A DNA stretch of 64,000 bases from Combretum micranthum (taxonomy: Eukaryota > Streptophyta > Magnoliopsida > Myrtales > Combretaceae), in the NCBI GenBank assembly GCA_024138025.1, contig JAMXBD010002257.1:154467-218466 (forward strand), read 5' to 3'. A model generated the notes under the pieces. That model searched no databases and was not told the DNA's origin. It saw only the letters and a list, made by a program, of their open reading frames with translations. This document shows, piece after piece, positions 45,538 through 58,830 of this stretch. The position numbers were made by a program, and so were the translations under genes. The first letter of the stretch is position 1. The number at the start of each line of letters is the position of its first letter.

Positions 45538-47080
45538 GTTATCACGCCCCGAAGGGTACCCCTAAACTTGGCAGTCTCTATCACATACAATATTATGACT
45601 TAAGAATGATTACCTTAGTCACGTAAAAGTCTCGATATTATATGTAAGACGTACAACATGATGATAGGAGATGCTATTGGGAAGTATGATTTAAGCAAGT
45701 AAAAATGAACATACAAGAATCTAGAAATAACGTTAACTAATAATATCAATTAAGAGTCAATTACATAAGTCCTAAGGGCATTCCCCCACTTAATCTCTAA
45801 GGATCATATAGAAGTTACTAGTCTTTACAAGATAATTTAAATACTTCATCAAAAGATTTAAAAGGAAGTCTATTCTAATCTTTGAGTAGATTTCCCCTAA
45901 AAGCTCCTAAAAAGAAGGCTTACTCGGATATGCGGTGATCTTAGATAAAGGAATAAATGGTCCTACATATACAAAAATCTATAGGGGTGTAAGCTTACGA
46001 ACTGAGTGAGAACATTCCTGATTTACATACTCGAACACAAAGATATCAACTACGTTTAGTTATACAAACAAGTGAAAATGCAATAAACATGTGAGCATAC
46101 AAGATATACAGTTTTCCAGTAACTGTATGTTGAATAAATTTATGCCATTCATTCGGGATTAGGTATTCCGGCCAATTATAGCCAACAATTTTTAACAAAA
46201 GCATTTTTTATAGTTCTTACCAACTACTATTCGCCACCAAAACATATAAATCTTACCGCTCCTACTTGCCATCAATTTGTTTAGTTCTTACCAACTCCTA
46301 CTCGCCATATACAGATTCTACCGGTTATAACAACCATCACTATCATACACTTGTCCTAACAAGTGTATAATAATGAATGCAATGTGACTCAACCCGTGAA
46401 GTGCATGAATTAAATTTTATTTAGAGTCTAGCCATTTATATTCAATTTCTTGCAAGTGATCAACCAATTTCAGACACTTCAACATGTGAGTAGAACATAC
46501 AATTCATTATAGGAAATTCATGGCTCGATATGCTTGAGGTTTTTTCACCAACATTATAAGTCGCATGCACTTTCCATTTTATCTTTTTTTCTATATCTAG
46601 TGCTACTATATTACAAGCACAATCATAAGTATGAACAACAAGGGAAGTAGACTCACTCGCCCATGGCTTGACAATACTTCCTTAATTGAAATAGTCTTTA
46701 GGGTAGTATACGTCATCTCTCGTTTCCTAAATAAAGGAAATACTCAAAATGAGTATTCCATGAAATTTTAATCAAAATTTTCTAATTCTAAGTTTTTTAG
46801 TTGCGGTAAAATTTGTATTAGTGGAAATTCCAACTTAAAATGGCCATAACTTGCTCATTTTAACTCGAAATTTAGCATATTATATACTGTTTTATACCTA
46901 CTCGAAAAGATATATCCATTTCTAAGGTTATTTTCATCCTAAATATTCTTTTGAGTCTCGAAGCGGTGAGGTACAGATTTACCACAAACATCTCAGCTTT
47001 CAAAACACAAGTTTTCAAACTTTTATTCATCCAAAATTCTCGTACAAAAATTATAGATATTTGTATAGTTGAAAAATCCT

Positions 47081-47116
<36 letters not shown>

Positions 47117-47640
47117 TCATATTATATACATGAATTTAGTGAGGTTGTTTCAACAATGATTTTTGTAAAATAATGTATCATAAAGGTTGGAAAAAGTAAA
47201 GACTTGAAAATTTAATTAAGTTTGTTGGAAAATTTTCTTAAATTATTATAAGTGAGTGTTTCCTTCTTTTAATTTTATTTCTTAACTTTTGATAATAATT
47301 AAATTTTCCAAAAATAAACTTAGTCTTTTTAGGATTCCTACAACTTCATTTCTAGTGGTTAAAGAATGTAGTTTTTATAAGTATTTCATGATGGTGATTA
47401 AAATTTCTTAAAGTCGTCATGTTTATGTGTTCTTAATTTTTCCTAAAGTTAGTTCTAGTTTAAATAAACAATAATGATCTTCTAAGTTATTTACTAGTTT
47501 TACTTCTTAAGTAAGATTTATTTCTAGAAGGTTAATTTTTGATGATTTGTAAAACTTGTCTAAATCTTAGTATTTTAGAGTGTTGGTAAGAAATTCACAA
47601 TTAAGTTTAAGAATACCTTTGTCAACAAAGGATAAGAAAT
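45538..47640 (-). repeat. Possible solo LTR or LTR remnant
   Basis: The plus strand begins TGTTATCACGCCCCG, whose complement CGGGGCGTGATAACA resembles the 3' end of chromovirus LTRs. The following 2 kb has LTR-like content, such as repeated TTCTTACCAACT-CTA-TCGCCA words and AATGGCCATAACTTGCTC. No second end, TSD, PBS or coding part was identified, so the right boundary is arbitrary. Confidence 0.35.
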
Positions 47641-47654
47641 ATTGAGTTTTAAAG

Positions 47655-48088
47655 TGACGCAGCGTAAAGCGTTCAAAGATCAAAATTTGCAATAACAATG
47701 CAAACTTTATGAGAGAATTTCTCAATAAATAACTTCAAATATCAAAAGTTAATAATAATTTGTACAAAGGGTTACAATGCCATTTATAAGGCTTGAATAC
47801 GACCTTTAAGTTCCCTAAAATAAATGAAACGAAAACGGTAAAATAGAAACGTCAAAATAAATGAAACAGAAACGGTAAAATAAATACGACCTTTAAGTTT
47901 CCTAAAATAAATGAAACGAAAATGGTAAAATAGAAACGTCAAAATAAATGAAACAGAAACGATAAAATAAATACGACCTTTAAGTGCCCTAAAATAAATG
48001 AAACGAAACGGTAAAATAAATAAAATAGAAACGTCAAAATAAATGAAACAAAAACGGTAAAATAAATTAAATTGGCAAGCCGATCCAT
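47655..48088 (-). mobile_element. Gypsy element C, left piece (3' LTR region)
   Basis: The block begins TGACGCAGCG on the plus strand. Its complement, CGCTGCGTCA, parallels the LTR end of element B (ACTGCATCA), so this is the outer end of a related LTR. It runs to the TSD TCCAT (48084-48088) of the Athila-like element, and sequence resumes at 62916. It includes an 87-bp tandem repeat. Confidence 0.65.
47800..48068. repeat. Tandem repeat, 87-bp unit, three copies
   Basis: Units starting CGACCTTTAAG begin at 47800, 47887 and 47974. Each contains alternating AAATAAATGAAAC and ACGGTAAAATA words, so there is a shorter internal periodicity too. It lies within the LTR of element C. Confidence 0.85.
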
Positions 48089-51000
48089 TGATGTGCTATA
48101 TTAGTATTGAATTTTCAAAGCATCTTATCTAGCAAGCGTACTGGGCTTTATCTTGTAATATAGCATGAGTTAAGTGTCGATCCCACAGAGATCTATTAAC
48201 TACTAGACAGTTATCAACTAATACTAATATCTAGGCAATTGATCTTTTAAAATGATTAGATTAAGATTAAACTAAATTATCTAATTAAGTATCTACTATG
48301 AATGCAGTGAGCTTTTGAAGAGAGTGATTAGAAAAATGTGGGAAGGAATAGAATTCACTTTAAACTATTGCCAATCAACTTGAAGTCATGTTATAATGAT
48401 AATTAGATTCATGGATATTCATAAGAAATTGTCAAGATTTAAAAACAGAGTTAAAAACCTTTTAAACCACAAAAATAATCCAATAGCTTCCGCTAAATAA
48501 ATTATTCGTGGAATCAAAATTACAATTATAAACCTTCCGATTTGATAATTGACTAATACTTTATATTAACATCTTCTAATTCCTTAGTGAGAAATCAATA
48601 TAAAACATTGCATTAGTATTCATGGACAATTTCTAAATTAGATTAAACTCCGCCGCTTCCGTAATTGTAATTTAATCTCAATTTATGAATTCATATGAAC
48701 CCTAATTTCCCTTTCGATTATCAGAATTCTTATACACCAAAGATATGAATAATCAAAACTTAATATGAATATTCCATGATTCTAACTATCTTATAACATG
48801 GGTTCAAAGATCATTTTAACATGTTTAAAGCTTCATCAACTTCCCACAAAAAGGATCAATACTAGAAAACTAGCCTTTAGAGACAGAAAATTTGCGACGG
48901 AAAATTTCTGTCTCTAAAAAATGAATTAGAGACAGATTTGCGACGGATTTATGATGACATGAATTATGAATAATCTTCTAATTTTTATATGCTTTTGCGA
49001 CGGAATTTGCGACGGATTACATATTGATTTGCGACGAAAATTTTTTCGTTGCAAATTTGTCTCTGATTTTAGAGTGAAATAAATATTTTAGCGCCAATTT
49101 CTATTTTTTTAAATTCTGTTGCAAATTTGTCTCTAAAATAAATTATTACATATATGTATATTAAATAATTATGTTTAAAATTTATTTTAAATTATACATA
49201 TCTAATGTAATATATATAAATGTGCATTATATAATAAAGACATATATTATATTTTTAAATTAATTTTATTATATAATAACTATAATATGTATAATCATTT
49301 GTTATTTACAAGTAATTTATATATATTTTATTTATAATATATTTAACATTACAATACATATTTATATATAATAAAGTATAAATTAAAAATAGTACTTAAA
49401 ACATAAATATTATATTTATATCTTATTATATATTCTTTTACATAATAACTTATATAAAAACTCAAATTATACAACTAATAAAATAGTGTATAATAATAAT
49501 ATAATATGTTATATGCAAGTAATATAATAAAATACTAATTAAAAATAAAGTATATTTCAATAATAATATGTGCAAAATAAAATAATTAATATAAAATGTA
49601 AACTTAGTATATTTAAACATATACAAATATATAAATAATAATTATATTTTAATAATATATTAATAAAAAAATATATTCATATTATTATAATTTTTATTAT
49701 ATATTTATTATGACTATTCATATATATTTTAATAAAAAAAATTATTATATATATCTTACATAATTTATATTTACATACTATATTTTATTTAAAATATAAT
49801 AACATATTTGGGGAAAAAATAATATACTATGTAAAAAATAGTATATTTAAGTAATAAAATATGTAATATATAGTAATTAGTTAAATATATTTAAATTGGT
49901 ATTATATATATTTTATTAATAATAATGAAAAATATATTTTATATTGTTTACATTATATTATAATTTATTAAGTGCAAAAAAAATAAAATAAAAATATAAA
50001 CACATTAATTAAAAATATACAATTTATTAATTTAATATAAAATATTAAATAACTAATGTAAAAAGTACAATTATATATATATCATTAAAATATATATATA
50101 TAAATTTATATCTATAACATTATTTATATTTACATAATATATAATATTTTTTAATAATAAATCATATTTGGAAAAAAAATTATAATATACTACTGAAAAT
50201 TATATATTTATAATAAATATATAATTTAAAATAATTATTATAAAATGTAAACATTGTATATATTAATATTATATATTATTTTAATAAAATATTAATGAAA
50301 AATCCTTAATAAATATGTAAAGTGAAATTATAAAATAAAATAAACTATAAAAGATATATAAAATGTTTTATAGTTATAATATTGCAAATTGTGGTATTTT
50401 TTAAATAAACAGTAGTGGAACTTTACTCATGAAGATACGAATTGGTTTGTCGGTTTTACTTGTGAAAACTTCAATGTTAAGTGTGCTTAGTATGTAGCAT
50501 TCTATGATGGGTGACCTCTTGGGAAGGATAAATAAGAGGCAAATGTATATTTTTTTTTAATAATTTGTCTTAGAATCAGAGACAAATTTGCGACGGAATA
50601 ATTTTATTTAATATTTACTAATTGGATATTTAAAAATAACTAATTATAAGACAGAGACAAATTTGCGACAGAAATTCCATAGCAAATTTGCGACGGAAAA
50701 TAAATCTATCTCTAAAAGAATTAGCGACGATGATTTTTGAAACAGAAATTGCGACGGAAATTCTGTCTCTGAAAGTCTTTAGAGACAGATTTTTCACTTC
50801 AGAGACAGAATTTTTTGTCTCTAAAGCCAAAATTTCTTGTAGTGGATTTAGCTACTCATGGATGATGATTCAAAAATCATATAAGAAATTGCAAATGATT
50901 TCATTATAATCAGAATATTCAGATATATGAATTGCATAAAAGAAAAAAATCAGATATCACCAATTCAAAATATCAAAGCTTCACTTGCAATTTCTTAAAA

Positions 51001-51768
51001 GTGAGGAGTAGACCCCCTATTTATAGGAAAAATTTCGTAACAACTCATTAAAGAAAAATGGCAGTTTCATTCAAAGCCGGCAGTTATGGATCCTATGCCG
51101 ATGGCTTACAGGCGGCGTATCTTCAATTTCTTTTATACACAGGCAGTGCACAGGCAGCTTTCAACCTCGGTTACACATGTAGGCCGCTTCTACACCGGCC
51201 GCTTAGATGGAGATCTAGCCGGCATATGTGATCAGAAATGAAGCATTGCACCAATTTATAATGAAAGCTATCCAAAGCCAGCGCTTTAGCACCGGTGTAG
51301 ACACTCCAACAGATTTGTCTCTTTAATTTCCCCCAAGCATTTGTTATCTTCATGTCTCTTCAGATCTATGACCTACACTGCCCCAACGCTGGCGGCTTAG
51401 GAGTCGGTGTATCTTGTAACTCCTTCAAAGCTGGTGACTTTTCAACTATGAGCTGCCGGCCTTTTACGTACGCTGGCCTTTTCAACTTCTACTACGCCGG
51501 CAGCTTTGAGGCGACGTAAAGTTGGTCGAGTTAAAGGCTGGCAAAACTGGCAGTGTGAGCAGCGGCCTTGTGAGTAAGCCGTCTGAACGCTGTCGGCTTT
51601 GAGTGTTGAAATGCCGGCGTATACTTCAATTTTTTCCCATTTTTTCTCCAAAGTTCTCTTGTTTGATTTCTTTGTCCAAATTAGTCTTGAAACATGAATT
51701 TAATCAAAACAAATATCCATTCTAGCTCTTTTAAACATCAACAAGTAGCATAAAATATGATCTTATCA
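48089..51768 (-). repeat. Element A 3' LTR with CACTA insertion
   Basis: Colinear with 61167-62915 except for the insertion at 48857-50844. A GC-rich section (about 51080-51640) has GCCGGC and GGCGGCGTATC words. Confidence 0.9.
48857..50844. mobile_element. Non-autonomous CACTA-type transposon, 1988 bp
   Basis: The left end begins CAATACTAGAAAAC and the right end, reversed, CACTACAAGAAATT. The two share 23 of the first 29 positions, including CTTTAGAGACA. A 3-bp TSD GAT flanks it (48854-48856 and 50845-50847), as expected for CACTA elements, and the empty site is preserved in the other LTR of element A. Subterminal arrays of TTTGCGACGG and GTCTCTAAA words occupy about 200 bp on the left and 260 bp on the right. 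The core (about 49130-50400) is extremely AT-rich and has no transposase. Confidence 0.87.
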
Positions 51769-51779
51769 ATTCCCCCCAC
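51769..51779 (-). other. Element A polypurine tract
   Basis: The minus strand reads GTGGGGGGAAT directly before the 3' LTR. Confidence 0.8.
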
Positions 51780-53242
51780 ACTTCAACTTTTGCTTGTCCT
51801 CAAGCAAAATAATGAAGGATAAAACGAAATCTCTTATAGATAGTACAATTTTTCCAATTTAATCACAATTTCTTTAACTTGTTATTCTTGTATCTATTGC
51901 TCTAACCATACCAATTTCTTGTAATTAGAGTACTATAATCAAAATTGAGAAGTTAATCCAAACAAAACAAGTTTTAATCTCAACTTTTAACAAAAGAACA
52001 TTCTATTCAAAAACAAATACTCAATCCACTAAGGAAAAATACTCATTTAAACTTCATTGGATTTCTAGTTTTTTTTTTTTTTGTATATATATTCTAACAC
52101 TAAATGAAAGCATGTGGTATCTATTTTTTCCTTAGAATTTCTCATTCTTCATTATAAGTCTCCTTTATTTGCATATTTGCATTCATTTTTTTTTCTTTTT
52201 CAAGCATTTATTTTCTTTTTGGGAGGTTTTTGCCTCCATCTTTTTTTTTTCTTTTCAAAGTTCATGAATTGAACTTTTTCCATTCTTCCCTTCTCGTTAT
52301 AGTGAGTTCATTGAGTCGGCATATCCCAGGCTCATCACCTAAGTGACTAGGTTTCAAAATACCCCTAAGAACTCTTCCTCACTTTAACATTCAAGTTCAG
52401 ATACTCATAACTCAAAATTTCAAGTCAGAGGAGTAGTGGCTATGCTTGTTTCTTTTCTTTTTGAATGCAATAACAATATCAAAGACTTATTTTTATGAAG
52501 GATCACTAAGTTTAAAAGTTTCTTCTACATCTTTCACTAAGTGTTAAAATTCAAAGAATATATATACAAACTAAAATTTCCTAGAAGTAAACCAGTTTAT
52601 TTTTCACAAAAGGACTCGATCAGCTCTTAAATTTCCAATTCCAAAGTTAAAAATAAAGTAAACTTGTTTCTTAAGGATTTTACAACTTAATTTTAACTTA
52701 GTAAACCAATGACAATAGTAGGTGAGTAAGATACTTTCACAAGTCAATTTCATTGCTTTCAGTTTTTACTTTGTACAATATCCAATTTCAAGAGATTTTT
52801 GAAAAAAATTTGGCATAATTTCCTCATAATTTGCTTTCAAACCAAAAATACAAGGTGGGGATTTTCAAATATAAATCAGCAGATAGCAGATCATATTTAT
52901 CACTTCAATTCAACACTTCATTCAATTTTATCCCTTCCCCACACTCAACCAAACAGTGTCCTCACTGTTTGCAACAAATTAAATCATAAGAAAGAAATAA
53001 GAAATGAATTTGATACTTCCCTGAAGTCAGTCGTTTCACAGTCATCAAAATTTGCATTGTAAGAGAATTTGCTTTGCTAGCTTTCCTATAATCACTACAA
53101 AAGAAAAACAAAAACAAAAATAAAAGCAAAAAATAAAAGCAGAAAAATAAAGGAGTCTACCCACAGGAACTTGGTGCTCAATAATATACAGGCCAAGATA
53201 AAAATAAAAACAATAAAGATCAAATGAGAGCTAGCAGGATCT
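51780..53242. other. Element A 3' internal region
   Basis: Noncoding region between the accessory ORF and the polypurine tract. Its complement carries GTGAGGACACTGTTTGG-TGAGTGTGGGG (about 52947-52980) and CCTAGTCACTTAGG, shared with the Athila-like remnant at 34431-34937. Long T and AT runs occur. Confidence 0.6.
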
Positions 53243-54527
53243 TTAGCTCTCTGACCCTGGACTGGGTCTACTGCTATGCTCAGGAGTATGTCGCTGAGTG
53301 TCTCTTGGGCTGGCCGTATGTGTGTGCTCCGAACTGAGTCTGTCTGTGTGATGTGAGTTGTGCCTAGACTCAGATGAAGTCTCGTATGTCATGCTAACCC
53401 CTGTCTCTGGGCTCATGCAGCAGATGGTCATCCTCAACGCCTCAAAGATAGTCTTTCTAAACTTCTTATTTTTCTTCCTTTCCTTCTCTTGTCTATCCTT
53501 GAGCTCCTGGTTTTGGCACTTCAGCTCCTCAACATCCAGCTTCAGCTAGTCTATACCGTATGCTGATGAAGTGTCTACAGGAGGAGGAGCAGATGTGGAT
53601 GGAATCTCCAATGGTGCGTCTCCAAGAAAGATGTCTTGGAACTCAATCTCTTCCAGTACCGGTGGATGAGCTCCTCTAGGGTTCTTCAGCAAACCCCAGC
53701 CTCGGAATGGTGCAGATGAGATCTTCCTACACTCAAATATCTCATCATCCTGTGGAGACTCAAAAATATCCATCCCCTTTAGTAATCTGGTGATATAGCC
53801 ACCACGACACAAAACCCGAGTCCTGGTATCATCTGTTTGTCTGTAGATGAAGTTCGCTATCTCCACCCAAATCAATCCTGTAGCTCTAATAAGGCTAAAC
53901 AAATAGAACATGTCAAAACTAGTCACCTTGCTGTGACTAATTTTCTTGCAACTCAGCGTGTGTGCAAGAATATGGTGGAGCAGCTTGTGCTCAACAGCAC
54001 AAAAAGACATGGCCAAAGACTTGGAGGGGATGGAAGGCTCATTTGCTCTCTCAGGAGCAACCAGCTGAAACCAATATGCCTCCTAGGTCATGTGATCTTC
54101 CTCCTCAGGCCAACTGTTAGGCAGATTCCTATTTTCTTCCTCATCATCATACAGTCCCAGTAGGTGGCCCATCTGCTTTAACTTGACCTCCCTGATCTGC
54201 CTAAATGCTTGAAATTGAAAAGTGGACTCCTTTCGGTCTGGGATATTCTTTAAAGTGGACAAGAACTCAATTGTCAAGTTCTTGTATGTGGCTCCCGAAA
54301 ATCAAATAGCCGGATCCAAGCTAGATCTTGGACAATTTCTCTGATTTTATCAATAATCCCAAACTCATCCAGTAGGCACCAGTCTAAATACTGTGTATTT
54401 AGGAAGTCCATCTTCACGAGCCTCTTTTTTCTATCCTTGTCGTACTGCTGACTAGACAGCAGATCTCTGGTCTGTGAACTAGATGTAGAGGCGTCTATGG
54501 TCTTTTGCCGCTTTGTCTTGGAGCCAT
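53243..54527 (-). pseudogene. Element A accessory ORF downstream of pol (env position)
   Basis: From an ATG at 54527 three frames give a coherent protein: MDFLNTQYLDWCLLDEFGI, an LTIEFLSTL segment with FQAFRQIREVKLKQMGHLLGL (54277-54083), then LLHHILAHTLSCK, ATGLIWVEIANFIYRQTDD (54016-53546). After one in-frame TAG (53546-53548) it continues with a lysine- and glutamate-rich stretch likely to form a coiled coil and a Ser/Thr/His-rich tail (to 53243). The N-terminal part resembles the ORF-1-like proteins of Athila and related plant retrotransposons. No clear signal peptide or transmembrane segment is seen, so an envelope role is not supported. Function unknown. Confidence 0.6.
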
Positions 54528-55254
54528 TCCTACAAATAAATTTATCTTAATTAGTAACAAGGAATGCACAATTTCAATGAATATTTACACTTACACAATA
54601 CAGTCAAAGCTGGCAGCTTAGGTTGGCTAGCTCAGAATTGAACATTGGAATTTCAAAATTTTGAAATAAAAATGATTTTCAAAAAGTTTTCATTAAAAGT
54701 CCTAAAAACACTTTAACATTGAATTTTTATCAAAAATGAGCACAATTCCAAATTCCAAGTTCAATTCGAGCAAAAGTGAGCATAATTCATTAAGTGAGCT
54801 ACTAACTAATATGTAAAATCTACAAATCCAGCAGCCACACCATCAATTCCAAAAAACCCCAAATTCGAAATTGAAACTCCTCAATATCTCAAGAACTCTA
54901 ATTTTCAATTGACACTAATGATAGATCAATACAGCACAAATTGGAATAACAATACATGGAACCAAAATCCACTTTCAATAAATGATCAAAATCATCCCAG
55001 CAATCAATTTCATTAAGAACCGAAATTTATATCAATGTCAGTAATTCCATACCTAAATTGATAGAATATATAGACACAATACAATGTAATGGATTTAAGC
55101 AGAGGATTAAGAGCAACGATCTTTGAAAACTTACTTTGACAGCTAGATTTTACGTAGTGGATGAGGGGAATGAGGGGATGAATTCTTCAAGTGAGAGTAA
55201 GAAAGAGTGAGAGTGGGTAAGAATAAGAAAGAGAGAGAGGGATCATACTTGTTA

Positions 55255-55700
55255 CAAACAATCAATAGAACATACGCCGGCATTTCTGTCGTGTACCGGC
55301 GACTTACAGCCAGTGTAACCAAAAAAATTCATACCGAGAGCATCAGGCTGGCAGCTTACCCATTTACACTGCCGGCTTACACGTATAGCCGGCTAAAAGC
55401 GGCTTATATCCCAGGTGCGCTTTGATCGGGAATTTTCAAAACCAAGAAATCTTGAACATACGCTGGCACTAAGCCGGGGCCTTCACCTTCCCTTGCCGGT
55501 GTAAATGTTGTTCTCAAACGCTGGCACATAAGCGGCGGCCTTTACTTTCCTTGCCGGCTTCTTTGCGGTGCTCACCTACTCCTGTACTGACATTTACGCC
55601 GGCTAAAGCTGGCGGCTTGAACCGGCTTTCCTTGTTTTTTCAAAGCTTGCTCAAGGCTGGCAGCCTTGAGCCGGCCTTCAGCTTTTTCAATTTTTTTTTT
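55255..55700 (-). repeat. GC-rich GCCGGC-word spacer in element A
   Basis: Between integrase and the accessory ORF, degenerate words such as ACGCCGGCATTT, GGCTGGCAGCTTA and GCTGGCGGCTTGA recur. The same vocabulary fills part of both LTRs. No protein is read from it. Confidence 0.6.
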
Positions 55701-55937
55701 CAAATACCTGCCACACTAATAATAAGTTAGTAAAAACAAAACAAATAAAACTATTCTAAAATTAGACATGGGTTGCCTCCCAAGAAGCGCTTAGTTTAAA
55801 GTCGCTTAGCCCGACTTTCCTGATCTGATTATGGTTCTTTGAGATTCATGACAGTAGTAGTACTGTCAAGATTTTCCCCTCAAAATAATGTTTGAGCAGT
55901 TGCCCATTCACTTTAAAAGTCCGATCATCCTCAGTTT

Positions 55938-56861
55938 TTAATTCCACCGTTCCATATGGAAAAACTTTGCAATCTCAAACGGTCCCGACCATCTTGACCG
56001 TAATTTTCCAGGAAACAACTTCAAACGAGAATTGTAAAGTAAAACTTTTTGTCCAGGCAAAAATTCTCGTTTGATGATGTTTCTATCATGCCATTTCTTT
56101 GCTCGTTCCTTATAGATACGAGCACTTTCAAATGCCTCATTCTCCATTCTTCCAGCTGATTCAATTGAGCAATCTGTTTTTACCTGCAGCTTTTTCATCA
56201 AAGTTAAGAAATTTTATGGCCCAATATGCCTTGTGCTCAAGTTCTACAGGAAGATGACATGATTTACCAAAAACAAGCATATATGGGGACATTCCAATAG
56301 GGGTTTTAAAAGCAGTCCTGTAAGCCCATAATGCATCATCTAATTTTGAAGACCAATCTTTTCTTGATGCATTAACAGTTTTTTCCAAAATCCTTTTTAT
56401 CTCCCTATTGGAAACTTCAACTTGCCCACTAGTTTGTGGATGATAGGGGGTAGCCACTTTATGTGTAACACCATATTTTGCTAAAAGTTTTTCAAATTGC
56501 TTGTTACAAAAATGAGACCCCCCATCACTAATTATAGCTCTGGGCACCCAAATCTGGTAAAAATATTCTTTTTCAAAAATTTTAAAACTACTCGGGCATC
56601 GTTTGTTTGTAAAGCAACAGCTTCAACCCATTTTGAAACGTAATCAACTGCCACAAGTATATATTTATTTGAAAAAGATGAGGGAAAAGGACCCATAAAG
56701 TCAATCCCCCAAACATCAAAAAGCTCAATTACCAGAATATTGTTTTGTGGTAATTCATGCCGTTTAGAAATGTTACCTGTCTTTTGACATTGAGCACATG
56801 ACATAATGAAGTTCCTGCAGTCACGAAACAAGTTAGGCCAATAAAATCCAGATGATAACAC
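55938..56861 (-). pseudogene. Element A integrase
   Basis: The zinc-binding end ([22 protein letters not shown]) leads into the core with all three catalytic positions visible: [17 protein letters not shown] and GQVEVSN. A C-terminal segment ([39 protein letters not shown]) is the integrase tail without a chromodomain. Two frame shifts (near 56540 and 56180) separate the pieces. Confidence 0.88.
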
Positions 56862-57081
56862 TTTAGCTGCAGTCCTTTGAACACCAAAGTGTCCCCTGCT
56901 TCTCTTGAATGACAGTGTTCTAAATGCTCAGCTGATCAGATTCAGGTACACATCTTCTAATTATTTGGTCAGCACATTTTTAAAGATATGGTTCATCCCA
57001 AAAATATTTTTACATCATGCAAAAACTTTTTCTTTTGAGGATAAGACAAACCATATGGGATAATCTTACTCACCAAATAAT

Positions 57082-58640
57082 TCACATATCAGCATACCAT
57101 GGCAAATCTAGGATTTCTACTGCATGCAATTGTTCATCAGGGAACTTTTCATTAATGGGAATGTCTAAACTATCAGATTCAAGTCTAGACAAATGATCAG
57201 CAATTACATTCTCAGTTCCCTTTTTATCTTTAATTTCAAGATCAAATTCTTGCAGTAGTAATACCCATCTAATCAACCTAGGTTTTGCATCAGCTTTAGC
57301 AAACAAGTACTTGAGAGCTGCATGGTCAGTATATACTACCACTTTAGAACCTATCAGATAAGGCCTAAATTTATCACATGCAAAGATAACAGCTAAAAGC
57401 TCTTTCTCAGTAGTGGCATAATTTCTTTGGGCCTCATTTAGTGTTCTACTTGCATAGTATATAACATGAAATATCTTACCTCGTCTCTGACCAAGTACCG
57501 CTCCACCGCAAAGTCGCTGGCATCACACATGAGTTCAAAAGGAAGCTCCCAGTCTGGCGCAATGATTACTGGTGTAGAAATGAGCTTTTCCTTTAATGAA
57601 TTGAATGCCTGCAAACATTTGTCATCAAAATTGAACACCGCATCTTTTTCCAGAAGGTTGCAAAGAGGTTTGGAAATCTTGGAGAAGTCCTTGATAAATC
57701 GTCTATAGAAGCCAGCATGTCCAAGAAAACTTCTGACTCCTTTAACAGTCGTGGGTGGTGGTAACTTCTCAATGATCTCCACTTTGGCTTTATCCACTTC
57801 AATTCCTCTCGCAGAGATTTTGTGACCCAATACTATCCCTTCTCTTACCATGAAGTGGCATTTTTCCCAATTCAAGATCAGATTGGTATCTTTGCATCTT
57901 TGTAAAACCGAGGCTAAATTCTCAGACAAAGATCAAATGACTTTCCAAAGACTGAAAAATCATCCATAAAGATTTCAATGAAATTCTCAAGCATATCAGA
58001 GAATATAGCCATCATACACCTCTGAAATGTAGCAGGTGCATTGCAAAGTCCAAAGGGCATCCTCCTAAAGGCAAAAGTGCCATAGGGACAAGTGAATGTT
58101 GTTTTCTCTTGATCATCGGGTGCAATGAAATTTGATTGTATCCAGAATATCCATCAAGAAAACAATAATAGTCATGCCCTGCAAGTTTCTCCAACATTTG
58201 ATCAATGAAGGGAAGGGAAAGTGATCCTTTCGGGTGGCATCATTCAATTTCCTGTAATCAATACAAACTCTCCACCCAGTCACAGTACGAGTAGGAATCA
58301 ATTCATTTGCTCATTTTTTACTACAGTCATACCACCTTTCTTTGGCACTACTGAACTGGACTAACCCATTTACTATCAGAGATAGGATAGATAATACCTG
58401 CGTCAAGTAGCTTCAGAACTTCTTTCTTGACAACTCTTTAAGTGTTGGGTTAAGTCTCCTTTGTGGTTGAACTGTAGGTTTACACTCAGCTTCCATAAGA
58501 ATTTTGTGAGTGCAAATCATAGGGCTAATACCCTTAATGTCTGCAATGGTCCATCCGATTGCTTCTTTGTGCTTTTTCAACACTTCAATCAACTGTTGTT
58601 CTTGTTCATTTGTCAATGCAGATGAAATGATGATTGGCAA
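57082..58640 (-). pseudogene. Element A reverse transcriptase and RNase H
   Basis: Pieces in three frames: an N-terminal lead (KEAIGWTIADIKGISP), VTGWRVCIDYRKLND, GYSGYNQISLHP, then FMDDFSVFG with the catalytic Asp pair (about 57965-57990), LGHKISARGIEVDKAK and FLGHAGFYRRFIKDFSKI. RNase H continues as [21 protein letters not shown] and [11 protein letters not shown] (ends 57082). Several single-base shifts and stops break it. The order and motifs are those of Athila-type pol. Confidence 0.88.
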
Positions 58641-58830
58641 AGTATCGCCAATTCCGAAAAAGCATACTTCAGATGGTCAGGAAGGGTTTAAGTTCCAAGG
58701 TCGGTGGTTGCATCAAAGATGGAACTTGCTTCTGCTCATTTGTACCCAAGATTCATAATACTGGTTTTGATCATTGGTACATCTTCCAGTATTTCTTCAT
58801 CCTCTTCATCACTCCAATTGTCCAAGTCTC

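Noticed and set aside
53243..54527. A retroviral-type envelope gene
   Set aside because: Its position fits, but no signal peptide, membrane anchor or cleavage-like features are visible.
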